64,000 nt of DNA from Combretum micranthum (taxonomy: Eukaryota; Streptophyta; Magnoliopsida; Myrtales; Combretaceae). The translations under genes and the position numbers were made by a program. Positions 11,061 through 24,345 of this stretch are shown here, one piece after another. Position 1 is the stretch's first letter. Each line of letters opens with the position of its first letter. The DNA lies in NCBI GenBank assembly GCA_024138025.1, contig JAMXBD010000093.1, positions 1,922,001-1,986,000 on the forward strand. Direction: 5' to 3'. The notes beneath the pieces were generated by a model, which saw only the letters and a program-made list of their open reading frames with translations, ran no database searches and was not told the origin of the DNA.

Positions 11061-12200
11061 AATAAAACTGTATCACAAAACCATCTCAAGGCATCCATTG
11101 GTTCCCAAAACAAAAAATATCTCAAGTATGTAAGTTGAGTCGAAATATCTCGTAAAACAAGTATCAAACTGGAATACTAAAAACCATCAAGTAGTAAGGC
11201 TCAACAAAAGACCCTTTAAGCCTATGCAAGTCATATTGGACATGATCCTCTTCGAGGAAGACCGTCAAGTCAAACATGATGCTACTGGCTATACTCCTTA
11301 ATAAAGCCCTCGAAATTGGAACTAAAACCCTCGCTGTAAAAAATAATCCTCATATGATCCATCAGAACCTGAAACAGAAAATAGTGAGTCAAAGCCTAGG
11401 ACAATAGTAACACAAATATATACGGGATTATCACACTTATATAATGTAAATGCAATGCAAAAACCAATAATTTATATTTTTAATTTAAGTGTGACCATTA
11501 ACAATGGAAAACTCTCACTTCGGTAATACATTAGGAGTCATGAGTAGCAACACCTTATTAAGGGGTGGATATAGGTAGATTGAATACGTATATTTCTTAT
11601 CTATAACAAAGTAATAGCTTCGTCTAGGGGTTACAACCGTTATGCAAGTCTACTTATTTCAGTCCATCACACTATACAGTTTAACGAAGCCCATAATCTT
11701 AAAATGTACAAGTGCAGCTTCTCAACGGATGTAAGTAGATGTTATCCTGCTACTATTCCCCCATTAACTACCTACCAATTATTCTTAATGGCCTAAGTGC
11801 CTAACTATCGTGCAGGCATTGCTTAGTAAAGTTGTTACCCTTCAACCCAAATCTAAAGACAACTATGCATAATCAATCACTTAATTATGATTAGTTATCT
11901 TTAAGTATTAATTCATTTAAGATTCCTATCATAATCAAGCAACACGAATGTCATTGCGTACAACATATCGAGTATTTACTCTAGCAAAGGTTAAAAGGTA
12001 GACTAGAAGGTATGTCAAAAGCAATAATATCTATATAAAAGATATTTCATATGAGCATTGAGGTGGTAATTAACTATCAAACTCCTATTGATTATGTAAC
12101 TATGTTTTGTTATTCTATAACATAAGATCTTATATATGTTAGTATATATAAAGTCCTAATTGATACCTTATGTTGAATTTCATTTAGTGTATTGACCTTA
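11061..12200 (-). mobile_element. Fragment of the LTR-like family, minus orientation
   Basis: On the minus strand, about 11500-11900 repeats the order seen at 8340-8700 and 2150-2400, including the complements of GATGAAG and of GGACTGAAATAAG-type words. Both ends are unclear, so the extent is approximate. Confidence 0.45.
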
Positions 12201-12979
12201 GATAGTTCAGATATATCACATGAGTATAAAAGATTAAATTTCTTATTTAGAGGTATTGGGCCTTTAGGGCTTCTAAACTATACCCAATAAGAATTTAACT
12301 AAGTCTTATATTATTTAGAATAATGGGTTTTGAGGAATTTATAATTAAGCACATTAAAGAATAGGAATTATAATTTAGGTGGATTTAGGCTTAGATGTTT
12401 GGTTAGGCCCAAGTGAGTAAAATTGGTTATTGCACCTGAGGATTGGATGTAAGCCTAAAAGATTTCAATGTGGACCCTAATTAATTTATTGGGCCTTCAA
12501 ATTCATATTTAGACCCATTAAGTGTATTTAGGGCTTATGATCCGAAGAAATGTTATATGAGTCCATTAAGTAATTCCATACCTATAAATTGATAATAGAC
12601 TTAAATGTTTTAGGAGTAGACTCAATTAAAGTAGATAAAGAGCGTTTGGCCTATATTATGAAATTTAAGTCCATAAAGCATAAAATTAAATATAGGCTAT
12701 ATTTTCAATACCTTGATAGGGTTTAGTTTGCCATGCTATTGAAACTTTTGCCGAATCATTTTATGAAGGGTAATTTTTCTGAAACATTGATATAAGAGTA
12801 TATGAGTAGAACCATCCTTGTTATTGCTTGACTATAATCTAAGTATCAATCATATCTTCACAAAGATTCCGTTAACTGGTACTAAAAAATAAGTGTTTCG
12901 TTAAATACACGAAAATCTAACACCATATTGGTCTTTTATATTCTATTTTATTCAATTTTGAAAATCACTTAATAGGAAG
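12200..12979. other. Non-genic spacer
   Basis: No gene is recognisable. The stretch 12240-12660 repeats GGCCT / AGGCCC-type words but shows no clear unit. Confidence 0.4.
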
Positions 12980-14755
12980 ATTATGGTCCATTAGCAGTCC
13001 AATTTTTCGCTTTTTCATATGTAGAAAAGTATTCTAGGAATACATAAAAGGTCAAGAAGACTATGAATATTGCATATGAATTATGCATTGAATATGGGAT
13101 GTTAACAAAATTTCGTCATATTAATATAATAACATAGGAAATCCAAAATGTCTTGAAAGTTAGGGCAGACGCAAGGGTGTGTGGGTCGGAATAAAATGAT
13201 CCAGTTTATATATGTATGTTAGTCTATATAGGGTGAAAAATATGGAGATATGTACAAATTTAATTCATAAATATATAAGGAATAGGACAATCGCATTTTT
13301 CAAAGAATTTTGAATAAAAAAGAATGAACTTTTAGTCAATGGAAAGATCAACTATAGCCTCTATTTGATTCATTGGTATGCCAACCGCACGGGAAAAACT
13401 TGAGTCAAGTCTTGTACAAAATACTTATAGGAAAATGCAAGATCTACTGTTGGATCTTGCATAAAGTTGTAGGTTTATTTAAAAAATTATAGGTGTGGTA
13501 GGTTAGAAAATGTGGTAGTTGTGGTAGGTTATATATAAAAATTATAGGTGATAGGTTGAAAAAATGGTAGGTATGATAAGTGAGTAACTTGATCCAAGTA
13601 GGTTCCGTACCTCAAATACAAATAAAAATAGATATGATACAAATGCAGATTAAATATAAATATAAATATAGATGGAAATCAGGCAACAAACAGGATATTT
13701 TTACTGTTTATATATATATATATATATATTCGTCTGCTTAACATATACACTAAACTTAAATGATGAATGTTGTGATGAACTGTTGATTGTCATTGGGTTT
13801 AAGATGGCAGTGTCAAATAACTAATGAGATGAGTGATGTGTGATTTCTGACTTCACATGGTAATTGGTAGAGGACTACTTGATGCAAACGCAGAGGACCT
13901 GGCAAGATTTCAAACTCTTGCTTCAATACGCGTGGGCTATGGTCTATTTTGAATTATTTTCCCCATTCAAAAATGTTTTGCTAAAGATGATTCTTTCTGA
14001 GCCGGTCCTGTGCGTATCCAAAGTGGGATTTATGAATCACACTCCTTATTTGATTTTTTTTCTGAAAATTTTGATTTAGAAAAGTTCAAAGTGAAATTGC
14101 ATGTTGGTGGTGTGATTCGTAATGGTAATATGGTAATTGGTTTAGCTGGATCAATTCGAAATATTATTTTTGTATTCAAAAGGATAAAATTATTAATTCA
14201 TCGAAAAAAATTATAAAGAAAGAGTGGTAAAATTGTGATTTAAAGTCATTATTTAGACCTTCCAACAGCTTTTATATGATTTTTAGCTAAAGATGTACCT
14301 CACTGTTCAAACAAACCACAAATTAGATTGTATTGTTTCCACAATCTACTTCATAATCCAAACAAGTTTAAACTCCAAAATTCTAATAACGTATGTAAAT
14401 GAATTTTATGGAATTCATTAAAACCAAACAATTTACATAAATATGTATAGGAACTATAACAATATAAAATTTCCATTCATTTCTCATTAAGTATGTCGAT
14501 CAATACAATTGATACGTAATTTGAATGTAAGATATATAACGAAAGATGTTCTCCTCCTTTGCGTAAATGTACTCATCTTTTGAGACAATACTAGTTAGTT
14601 TAGATCCAATTGTGTGGCTATTATTTGTGTCATCCTAGCCTCTATTTGTTATGCAATTGCCTAACTTCGGGGAGGACTCAGGATCACTTTGTTGGAGTCT
14701 CAACAATTGAAGTGGAGCTCCAGTATTGGGGGTCTTGGATGGCCATGATGGCTAT
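12980..14755 (+). repeat. Dispersed repeat R1 (first of three copies)
   Basis: Homologous to R2 (15597-17255) and R3 (25813-27722 plus 28882-29065). Shared landmarks are CCAATTTTTCGCTTTTT, GGTCAAGAAGACTATGAATA, TGTTGTGATGAACTGTTG, GAGATGAGTGATG and a stretch reading GATGCAAACGCAGAGG then CCTGGCAAGATTTC. R1 is longer inside than R2. Short frames in it (for example 13864-14079) are not conserved in the other copies. The repeat may mark the edges of the duplication that produced the two receptor kinases, since R1/R2 and R3 each lie downstream of one kinase copy. Confidence 0.65.
13435..13462. repeat. Perfect 10-bp hairpin in R1
   Basis: ATGCAAGATC and GATCTTGCAT are exact inverted repeats around the eight-base loop TACTGTTG. 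Degenerate repeats of GTGGTAGGTTA follow (13495-13580). Confidence 0.7.
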
Positions 14756-15160
14756 TTTCAGGAGCTATCACAAATTATCAAGAGATTTTATGGTCCCTAT
14801 AAGATTCTTAAGGTATGGGATAGTGTGCTTATGCACTTGATTTACTAGTGGCTCAAAAATCCACAATGTACTTCATGTCTCGTGTTTGAAGGCAGCCTAT
14901 GGGAATATCATTCCTCCGCTTGATTTACCTCATAACTCACATCACAATAACCTACTATTAGAACCTTTTGGTACAGTGAGGGTTTATGAGATTATGAGGA
15001 ATGGGGTTAAGGTGTCTCAGATTTTGGTCCAAGGGTTTTGACTTCCTATTGAAGATGCTACATGGAAGGATATGAATGCATTCTAGACTATTTATCCATA
15101 GTTCAACCTTGAGTACAGGCTGCATTTCAATAGGGGGGACAACTGTTATAGATGCAAGTA
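14756..15160 (+). pseudogene. Ty3/gypsy integrase C-terminus/chromodomain fragment
   Basis: Read in shifting frames, the plus strand gives pieces typical of a chromovirus polyprotein end: RFYGPYKIL near 14780, a stretch like IHNVFHVSCLKAAYG at 14858-14900, then ILVQG, LPIEDATWKDM and FNLE at 15015-15110. The last three match the core of the chromodomain that ends these integrases. Stops and frameshifts interrupt it, so it is dead. It lies directly after R1 and is absent from R2, so it arrived after, or was lost before, that duplication. It is unrelated in position to the large gypsy element at 45-62 kb. Confidence 0.65.
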
Positions 15161-15596
15161 CAGCAAAAGATAGCATAAACAACATCAAAAGATTAAATCA
15201 CATAGTGAATGTTACAATAGATCATCAGAAATAACTAATTGTACCATAGATTAATTTTTTTGTAACAAGATAGCAATTAATCTATATTGCATGAAACAAC
15301 ATGTAACAAATCTATATAAAGAAAACAACAATAAAAAAGGGGGCAGAAAAAGTGTTACGGCCCTGAGGGTTGAGGAGTTGGCAACTTGAACAGCTAAGTG
15401 TTCTTCTTCTTATACCTACATCATCCATACCATGGGCTTAGCTACTGTGGCAATTGGATAAGAAGAGTGTGGGGGTCTTTGTTCATGGGCTTGGGTTAAA
15501 TAATAGAAAGCTCTTAACATTTTGATATACGATTTCATTATACTTTCAAATTGTATTTCAAGTGTAGTATTCTACTTTTCTTGTGATTATTTATAA
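15161..15596. other. Spacer between R1 region and R2
   Basis: AT-rich. No gene or clear repeat was recognised. Confidence 0.4.
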
Positions 15597-17255
15597 AGGA
15601 TCCATATTTTTCAGATTTTGGTGTATTAATCTTTCATATATAAATACTAAAATTCATATATCAAAAAATTAATGAAGATGCATCTAAAATTATACATATC
15701 CAATCACACTTATCTTTTATTGTGAATGAGATGGAAAAAATATATTTATTTATTTATTTTCTACCGCCAATCTAAACTATGGTCTATTAGCAGAAGGTCC
15801 AATTTTTCGCTTTTTTAATTTGTAAAAAGGTATTCTAGGAATACATAAATGGTCAAGAAGACTATGAATATTGCATGTGAATGATGCATTGAATAAGGAT
15901 AAGGCAATCACAGTTTTCGAGTATTCGGAATTGAAAAAAAAAAAAAGAACTTTTAGTCAATGGAAAGATCAACCATATTGTGAATATATTTCTACAGCTT
16001 CATATACCTTTTTTTTTTCCAATCTACTTAACTTATGCAACTAAACTTTAATGATGAATGCTACTAGTCTTAAGTGGTCGCCTAATGTTATCTTTTGATA
16101 TCTCAAGTAAGAGGTATCAAGTATCAAATACAAATTCCTCCTTCTTATATAATTGCCTTAAAAGAGAAAAACTTAGATGATGACTGTTGTGATGAATTGT
16201 TGTTTGTCAAGAAATTAATGAGATGAGTGATAGGTGATCCGTGACTTCACGCAGTAGTCGGCAGAGGACGCTTGATACAAACGCAGAGGGCCTGGCAACA
16301 TTTCGGACTCATGCTGCAATACGCGTGGGCTATGGGCTCTTATGGTCTACTTTTAATTCTTTTTCCCATTCAAAATAGTTTTGGTAAAGATGATTCTTCT
16401 AAGCTGGGGGCCTGGTCCTCTTCTGAGCCCGGTTTTGTGCGTATCTAAAGTGGGATTCGAAATATTATTTTTCTATGCAAAAGGATAAAATTATTAATTC
16501 ATCAAAAAAAAAAAAAGGCCTACATGTAAAACGGAATTAATGATAAAATTGTGACTTGAAGTCATTATTTAGACCTACCAACAGCTTTTGAATGCTTTAT
16601 CCCCAAAGATGTGATGTTTGGCTAATTTTTATTTGTATATGATCTACATCTGTATCTTATTTGTATCTGATCTAATTAATGTATTTATAAGTTAAAATCT
16701 CTGTTTTTCATCTATGTTTATTTCTTGACAAACATGTGTTTAAAAACAACAAAAATAAGATACCAAAACAATAAAAAAAGATAAAACAAACAGAGCCCTA
16801 CAGTTTCCACCATCTATTCATCCATATTCACACTCTGTTCATAATCCAAACACCTTTAAACTCCGAAATTCAAATAACATGTGTATATGAATTTTATAGA
16901 ATTCGTTCATACCAAACACTTCACATAAATATGTATAGGAACTATAACAATATAAAAGTTCCATTCATTTCTCATTAAGTTTGTCGATCAATACGATCGA
17001 TACATAATTTGAATGTAAGATATATAAAAAAAGATGTTCTCCTCCTCTGCGTAAATGTACTCATCTTTTGAGACGATACTAATTAGTTTGGATCTAGTTG
17101 TGTGACTGTGATTTGTGTGTAATCCCAACCTCTATTTGTCGTGCAGTTACCTGACTTGGGGGAGGACTCATGATCACTTTGTTGAAGTTGGAGGAGTCTC
17201 AACAATTGAAGTGGAGCTCTCCAGTAATGGGGGCCTTGAATGGCCATGATGGCTA
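15597..17255 (+). repeat. Dispersed repeat R2
   Basis: From about 15597 it runs parallel to R3 from 25813 (ATCCATATTTTT, AATGAAGAT, TTTTATTGTGAA). It then runs parallel to R1 through GGTCAAGAAGACTATGAATA and GAGATGAGTGAT, with the cluster around CTTGATACAAACGCAGAGGG. Relative to R1 it lacks several hundred bases near 15895. It ends near GGCCATGATGGCT, as R1 does at 14740-14755. Confidence 0.65.
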
Positions 17256-18309
17256 CGTTGGTTGACCTGGCTCAATTAAATGCTCATGTGTTTTGAGACG
17301 TAGGGGGGCAACAAGTATGCCTGCAACTGCACTCTCAATAGTGTTCTAACCCTTAACTCGTCCTCATGTTGGTGGCTGGGAGGACAGCGAATGCTCATAT
17401 GTGATACCCCATATGGGTGAGATCCCATACAAATAGGAGAGGACTAGTTGTGGTTTATACGGCCAAGGTAGAGTTGCTTTCAAATCAAAAAAGTGATTAC
17501 ACTACCTCAAGCACCTCTAAACAAAAAGTCATCATTTCGCATCCTAGGAATCAGTTCGATAAACTCAGCCTGTCTTCGATAGTGCAATGAGTGATAGAAG
17601 ATTGGTAAAGAAACAGGGCAAATGAAAAATAAATAAATGGTATATCGTTGTGTTCTTTGAGATACACAGTGATCCTGCATACCGAGAAGCAGCCTATAGT
17701 AATACACAAGTCCACTGATGCAGAAAATCATGCGGTGTCATTTACTTTGATTTCATTGTTCTATACAACAGTGACTATTTCTCAATATTCATCCATTCTT
17801 CATCATAAAAGGCAATCCAGTCTTCTATGAGCACACCAGACCTCTTGAATTTGACAGCACTTTGCAGGTGAAAAGGTTCTAGCTTATTTGTTCAACCTTT
17901 ACGTGTTCCTTGCAGGCTTCAAATGGCTGATATATCATGAAAGTGTCCACTGCAGAACATCTTCAGAATTTATGTCATAGAAGAGCACAGATTAGTCGTA
18001 TATATAGTTTATTTCTTAAGCAAAATTGTTTACTTTTACAGTGACATTATGTATCTTGCTGCGTAGGATCAAGAAGCACTAATTGGATAGGCTGATTAGA
18101 TCTAGCATTAGTCATTTTCCGATTATTTCCACTCGGAGCTTCCACTCATCAGTACAATTTTTTCTCATCACATAAGTTATGAACTGATGTAAAACAAAGT
18201 TTATTGCATAACAGAGTAAGCTAACGATAAAGATGGCATGTCTAATAAAGTTCTTAGACTATATAGGTCAGCGACATCTAAAAGTGACATGGAGATTTCA
18301 TTTATAGAT
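17256..18309. other. Spacer downstream of receptor kinase copy A
   Basis: No convincing gene. Weak open frames on both strands (17507-17830) overlap each other and resemble nothing I know. The 3' end of copy A, including its possible 3' UTR, lies at the right edge. Confidence 0.4.
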
Positions 18310-21300
18310 TCAAGTTGGCTTGAAGACAGAGCCTTCAAGTGGATTTCTCTCAATGTAGAAACCAGGCTCTTTTGGAGGAGGCAGTGGAATCTCACTTGCT
18401 AGCATCAGAACCACTGTTGACATAGTTGGCCTGTCATATGGCCTTCGTTGCACACATAAAAGACCAATATGTATTGATCTTAAAACTTCATATCTATTGT
18501 AGGAGTCTTCGATCACCTCATCAAGCAATTCAATGGACTTGTCTTGTGAAAATAGCCACCAAGCCTAAAGGTCAACAAAAACACATAGTACTATTCATAA
18601 TCCTAATTGCCATATGCAAATACCAAAATCTTTACATCACACACTATATCAAAAGATTTTCCAAAATATGCATTTATCTCCCACACTACAACAAAAGATT
18701 TTAGACCATGTCAGCCCATAGCCAACAATTTTTAGAGCTCTAGCAATAGTTGAGGAGATAACACATATTTTCAAAAGTCATCAATAGTTCAGGGGTATAC
18801 TTGCATTAAAGTATAGTTTTGGAATAAATCTACAATTTGTGCAAGAAGTTAAGAACTTACATGTCCTAGAAGATTAAAATCATGGTCCATGTAGTGAAAA
18901 TCTCTATTTCTCTTCCGACTCACTATCTCTAAAAGTAGAACACCAAAGCTGAAGACATCGGATTTTATAGAATATATGCCATCAACCGCATACTCGGTGA
19001 CATATAACCACTGCATATAAACCATCATATCAGGACCTTAGAAGCAATTGATTAAGTTGAAAACACAGATATGTGGAAGTTCTTACTATGTCCCTGCCAC
19101 TCGATTGTGTTCACTTTGCTCTCATTTGCTCCAAAACTTCTAGCTAGACCAAAATCAGATATTTTTGCATTCATGTCCTTATCCAACAAATGTTCCCTGC
19201 TTTCAAGTCTCTATGAATAATTTTTAGCCTGGAATCATGGTGAAGGTAGGAGACCTCTAGCAATTCCATTGATGATATTAATGCGCGTATTCCAATCAAG
19301 CAACTTTTTCTTATTTTCATCTGTCAAGGTAATATCAAGATTTCAGTGATGAACCTTATGGAGAGTTCTCCATTTCATATTGCGTTGTCATAGTTCTTTA
19401 AAAATGAAAGCTAAATGAGATAATTGTAAATAAATCTAAAAACTATTGGTCAATATGAATTAATTTCATAAACTTGTAAGACATGCCTTTACATCCTCAT
19501 AACTTTTAAAAATATACAATTATCCCTCAAATCATGGCATCATTGTAGGGCCTATCCACACCTTTGCAATAGTCTTAGAAGTGGATCTATGATTTCCCCA
19601 ACTTAAAAGTAGTATATATGAAGGATCATTCTAGAGCTTGCACTTATGTACTTAAAAAATACAAGAATATATTAAATGTTAATTGAGCCATACCAAAGAT
19701 AAATGAGTCAAGGCTTTTGTTAGGCATGTACTCATAGACCAACAAATAATCTTTGTCAATGCAATAGCCCAGGAGCTTGACTAGGTTTCTGTGTTGAAGC
19801 TTGGCAATATATTGAACTTCATTTTTGAGTTCATGTATTCCTTGCTTTGAGTTACTTGAGAGCTTCTTCACCGCAATCTCTTGGCCATTATTTAGTATAC
19901 CCTGCATGCCATTAAAATTAAAACAAAACCTAAAATGTATAAAACTTTTAGTCACTTACCACAAATTAATTTCAATCAAAAAAATTTTCATAGGTAAGGT
20001 GAAATACAAAAACCGATACATAATAAATTAGAAAATATTATGATATAAAGATAACAAGAGAGAAAAAAGAAACAGTATATTAAACCTAGAGACAGAGGAT
20101 AAATATTAAGAAGCAACTGTAACAAAATCTTACAATCAAACCTTTTCATGAAAAGTGAGCAACAAAAGTTTGGGTAAAAAGTATTAAAGGAAAATAAAAG
20201 ATCAAATTAATTAATAGATGTTGCATTTGTATTATAGCTACCAAAAAATGATATATAATTACTAAAATAAATAACTTATTAGATTATTTGTGAAGTTGCA
20301 GTTTTTGTTGTGTGATAATTGTTATATATTAAAAAAATAATAGTTCCATATAAATCCATCCTAAGAAACGTTCACATACAATAAACAAGCAAAGTTATGA
20401 AATGTATGATAGAAATCCGCTAGACAAGATTGAGAGAAATCACAACTAAAACTCTGGCTTGAAATGGTTGCTTAGGTGGCAGATCTCCTCTGCATTTGAT
20501 TTTGTTCAGCTAAACACAACCACCTGAAATGTCCAATATCTCTACTGTGGAGTTGTTCTATCTCAAGCATGTCTTAGATTAAATACACAGAATATAAGTT
20601 ACTAAAAAAATATTTCTGACAACATCCTTCATTTTCCCATTAAATTTCTACCACAAAGTTGAATCTTCACTATGTTGTGTCCTATTAAAAGCCAAACTCT
20701 AATTCATAAGTGGATCCTCTCCATTTTCATTCAATTTGCAAATCAACTAATGAGATTGTTGATTTTTCAACTACCTTTCACATCACAGAAACGCCATCCT
20801 CATCCTTATAATTTCAATTATTGAATACACATTATAGCATTTAAAACTGCTAAACTGATGTAATGTGAGAAGCAAAAAATGAATAAAATTTTACAAAAAG
20901 ACAGGTATGAACACTTCATTGAAACTATCATGAGAAGCACAAGTACACATGAATACCAATAGGTCATACCAACAATTACAAGCTCTTACCCTGTACACAG
21001 GCCCAAAACCACCTTCTCCAATCTTGTTGGCATTGGAAAAGTCATTAGTAGCAATAGCTATGGTAGCCAAATCAAAGGGATGCAATTCTAGTTCTTCCTC
21101 CTGATTTTCAGCAGATTCAACTACTGCTGCAAGATTGCTTGCCTTAACACCTGCAAAAGTATGAATATCTTACTTCAGGAGAGCAGAAATATATCTATTT
21201 GAAAACTCACAGGTCATGTTGCTACACTTGATGCTAGCTATGATGTTAAAACAAATGATGATGCGAAAAATGAAAATTACTACGACTTTTGATAAATTTA

Positions 21301-23361
21301 ACAGAACTTAACATCTGACCTTGATTGCATCTATGGATGGGCAGTAAGAATAATATTGTCATGGAAGAATTATTTCAAAAACAATCAATTAGTAATAACA
21401 CCCATGTTAAAAGATCCAGAACAATGGGAGGAGACTGCTCCATGTGAACCTACTAGAGCTAGTAGCCGTAATATATGCTATAGCATGTATACATTATTCT
21501 GATAACATCTGTATGGACCAGACTGACGGAAGAAACATTCATTTGAAGGATATATAAGCGAAAGCAGTGCATATTTTCAAATATGCAATCTGTGAACATT
21601 GCAAGTGAGCAGCTGATCCACTTAACCAAACTAATTGGAATAGATTGCCTTTCGTTGATGATCTTTTGTTCCTCTTCTTCAGCCAGATGTAAACAAAAAA
21701 TACCAAGCCAAGAAGAAGAATCAATACTGATGACAACACTGAGCTTAGGATGATCAGCTTTGCTTTCTTATTAGGTGACCCAAATAGACCTGAAAACAGT
21801 TTTAGAAACATAAGGACTAAAAATCAGATTTAAGATGTAATGGCTAAAATTCTTCATAGGTATTTTCTCGTATGGATTACACTTGTAGTTCTTATGAACT
21901 CTAAACCACTACAACAGGGGCATCTCATGCCAACGTATTGTTGACATTTGCACAATAGCCTCATGATTTTGTTCATAGGCTCAACACTCTGGGCTAGGCA
22001 CGCCTAACTGTAGAGCTTAGGACTCGAAGCCCATTATGTAAGCTGTGCTATAGCTCTAGCATCCTACAATATGGGAAGGCTAATAAACTTTACCTGATTC
22101 TGATGCAGCCATCCTGATATATATTTCGTCTCCATTGTTATTGTACTCTCTTATATCAATAAGTGGTTCAAACCAAAGCAAGCATCCACTCCCACCGTCT
22201 GTTTATACATATTCGCATATGCTGTACAGGAACAGTTTCTCTTGCAAGTTAGTTCACAATCCTTAAGATCCATGCTCTTGTTATACCGGGATTTTCTTGT
22301 ATCTGGCAAACGGATACTAGAATATTTCACAAAAATGTCTCTGGGGCAATCCAAAGCAACTCTCCTGGAACAGCCACTTGACCAATTAAGAACATTCCAT
22401 TCTTGAGGGGACACAGGGATAAAGCCTTTTAGGCATTGGCATAATGGATAAGTAAAAAAATTGCAACTGCCATAGACACCACATAATCCGTAAGTGTCAC
22501 AAGTATCTACAGGACCAGCAAGAACAGGAGACCAATTTTGGGCTCCATTGAAAAAGTTTCGCGCTGTAAGATCCCAGTTGACGTTAAAATTACCTGGAAT
22601 AGACTGTTTGTGAGAGCTTCAAAACCGTAGGTTATTTCCTGATCATTCAGTATGAGCTGATATTTGTAGTAGTTGTTTGGGTTTAAATTAGGACTACCAC
22701 TGAATCTAACACCATTCCATGAACCTATTTTTTCTGATGGATGGACCTTGCATCATAAATAACTGGGGATATCCATTCGGGTCAATTAGAAATGTGAAAT
22801 TTCCAGAAGAAGGATCACCGCCACCCTTCCATGATGTTAAGTGGCGGCTAAACCCCGAGGTCCGGCTTCTTTCCAGTTTCATGCCTCCTATAAGAGTGTC
22901 AGTAGGATAGTCAAAGCTCTGCACAGGAAACTATCTGAACTTTCGGACGTATCACGGATAACAAGATTCCCTGAGTCCAAGAGCTGAGCAACCGCATTGC
23001 TCACTGATAATGACATGTTAGAAGACCATATTTCAGTTTCATTGCCATTCACAAGCAGGAGACCTCTCTGGCTAGTTATCTTCAAGATGCCCGACGAATC
23101 AATTAATGGTGCATCTCTATTGGCAATCCAGACTACTGTCCTAATAGGGATGTTCCTGAACCAAATTCCTAGGTATCTGTTTCCTGGTTTACCAGAACTG
23201 AAAAATCCGAGTTCAAAGATTCCTCCTGCAGATACTATGCTCCCTCCATCGCTGAGATTTCGTGATGAGTTTATGGTATCTATTGCAAATGAAAATTGTC
23301 TGATGCACAAGTAAGAAAAATAAAGAAATATGGCATAGGACCCTCTAGGCAAATTTCTCAT
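18310..23361 (-). pseudogene. S-domain (G-type lectin) receptor-like kinase, copy A, broken
   Basis: Seven exons, aligned by their match to copy B: 23361-22094, 21789-21649, 21150-20990, 19901-19694, 19320-19087, 19010-18861 and 18564-18310. Exon 1 gives a signal peptide (start MRNLPRGSYAIF), a bulb-lectin domain ([17 protein letters not shown]), an S-locus glycoprotein region ([10 protein letters not shown]), an EGF-like part and a PAN domain (CKRNCSCTAYANMY). Exon 2 gives the membrane span. Exons 3-7 give a Ser/Thr kinase: [35 protein letters not shown], then a C-tail. Against copy B the frame is broken by short deletions at about 22922 (1), 22730 (2), 22554 (1), 22204 (1), 19248 (2), 19188 (1), 19110 (1), 18995 (1) and 18320 (1). 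Intron 2 uses GC instead of GT as donor (21648-21647). It probably encoded a plasma-membrane receptor of the At4g27290-like group. If the indels are sequence errors it would be a real gene. The intact exon borders fit a young pseudogene. Confidence 0.85.
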
Positions 23362-24340
23362 GCTGCTACAGCGCAATGGTACTATGAAACCAAAATGGAA
23401 TGATAGGAAAAGAATATGATTCCTTAGCACAGATCTAAAATATATTTCAGTAGAGGACTTTGACTATTAATGCAAAGGCACTAGGTATATCATGGATTTA
23501 TTAACTAGTGGAATATAAAAGGATCAATTATTCATCAAGGTTCCCTCACTACATATGTGAGGGCAATCTCCTTAAAAAGATTTGCGACATAAGTATATTA
23601 CTTATAGCGCCATAAGTATCCCCAACTCATTGGAAACTAAAAAAGGTAATCTAAAATTTTCTTGTATAGTTAAATTTCTACAATCTTGGCCAAAAAAAAA
23701 AGCTAGACCTCTATAAATTAATATTTAATAAATTAATAACCTCTCAAAAATAATATATTTTTTCCTAATCCCAACTTAGATCAGTTTAAAATTGTATTTT
23801 TGATAAATTAATAAGATAATAATTTTTACGAAGGCACTTGTATAAATCTATAGTCCTATCATTATCATGAATTAATAATTCTTAAAAAATTCAATCATTA
23901 TTAGGAAAATTTAGTGAAATATGAATTTATTTGTTATTTTTTTCTTTTTCTTATTAAATTTAAATTTAGGTGGATTTCATCTGTAACTTTTCTCATATGA
24001 TTCAAATATTCTGATGGTGCTCTCAAATAGCAACCAAAAAAGAAAAAAAGTGAAGAATTGTTGAAACTATGAGTGTTTTATTTTGCAGGAATAGTTCCAA
24101 ATGTACTGAACAATCCTCAACTTTATCCTCAATAGGATTTTCAATGACACTAAACACCATTTCTTCTAAGCTTTGAACCTCTAAACATTCATCAATTTCA
24201 CTAGTAATCCAACAAGTGATTGACATTTATTTCATTGCAATGACCAAGATCATTAATCATTTTCTCAAGCTCATGAACTCCAAAAATTATTTTAAATTAT
24301 GCAATATGAATATTTTGTGTACTAATATATTATTGTAAAT
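23362..24340. other. Upstream region of receptor kinase copy A
   Basis: The first about 120 bases (23362-23480) resemble the sequence upstream of copy B (36950-37060), for example GGAAAAGAAT and AGAGGACTTTG, so the duplication included some promoter. Beyond that it is AT-rich DNA with no recognised gene. I could not place a TATA box with confidence. Confidence 0.4.
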
Positions 24341-24345
24341 TATGT

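Noticed and set aside
22719..23314. Plus-strand frames opposite receptor kinase exon 1 of copy A
   Set aside because: Antisense shadows of the S-domain exon. The minus strand has clear domain matches.
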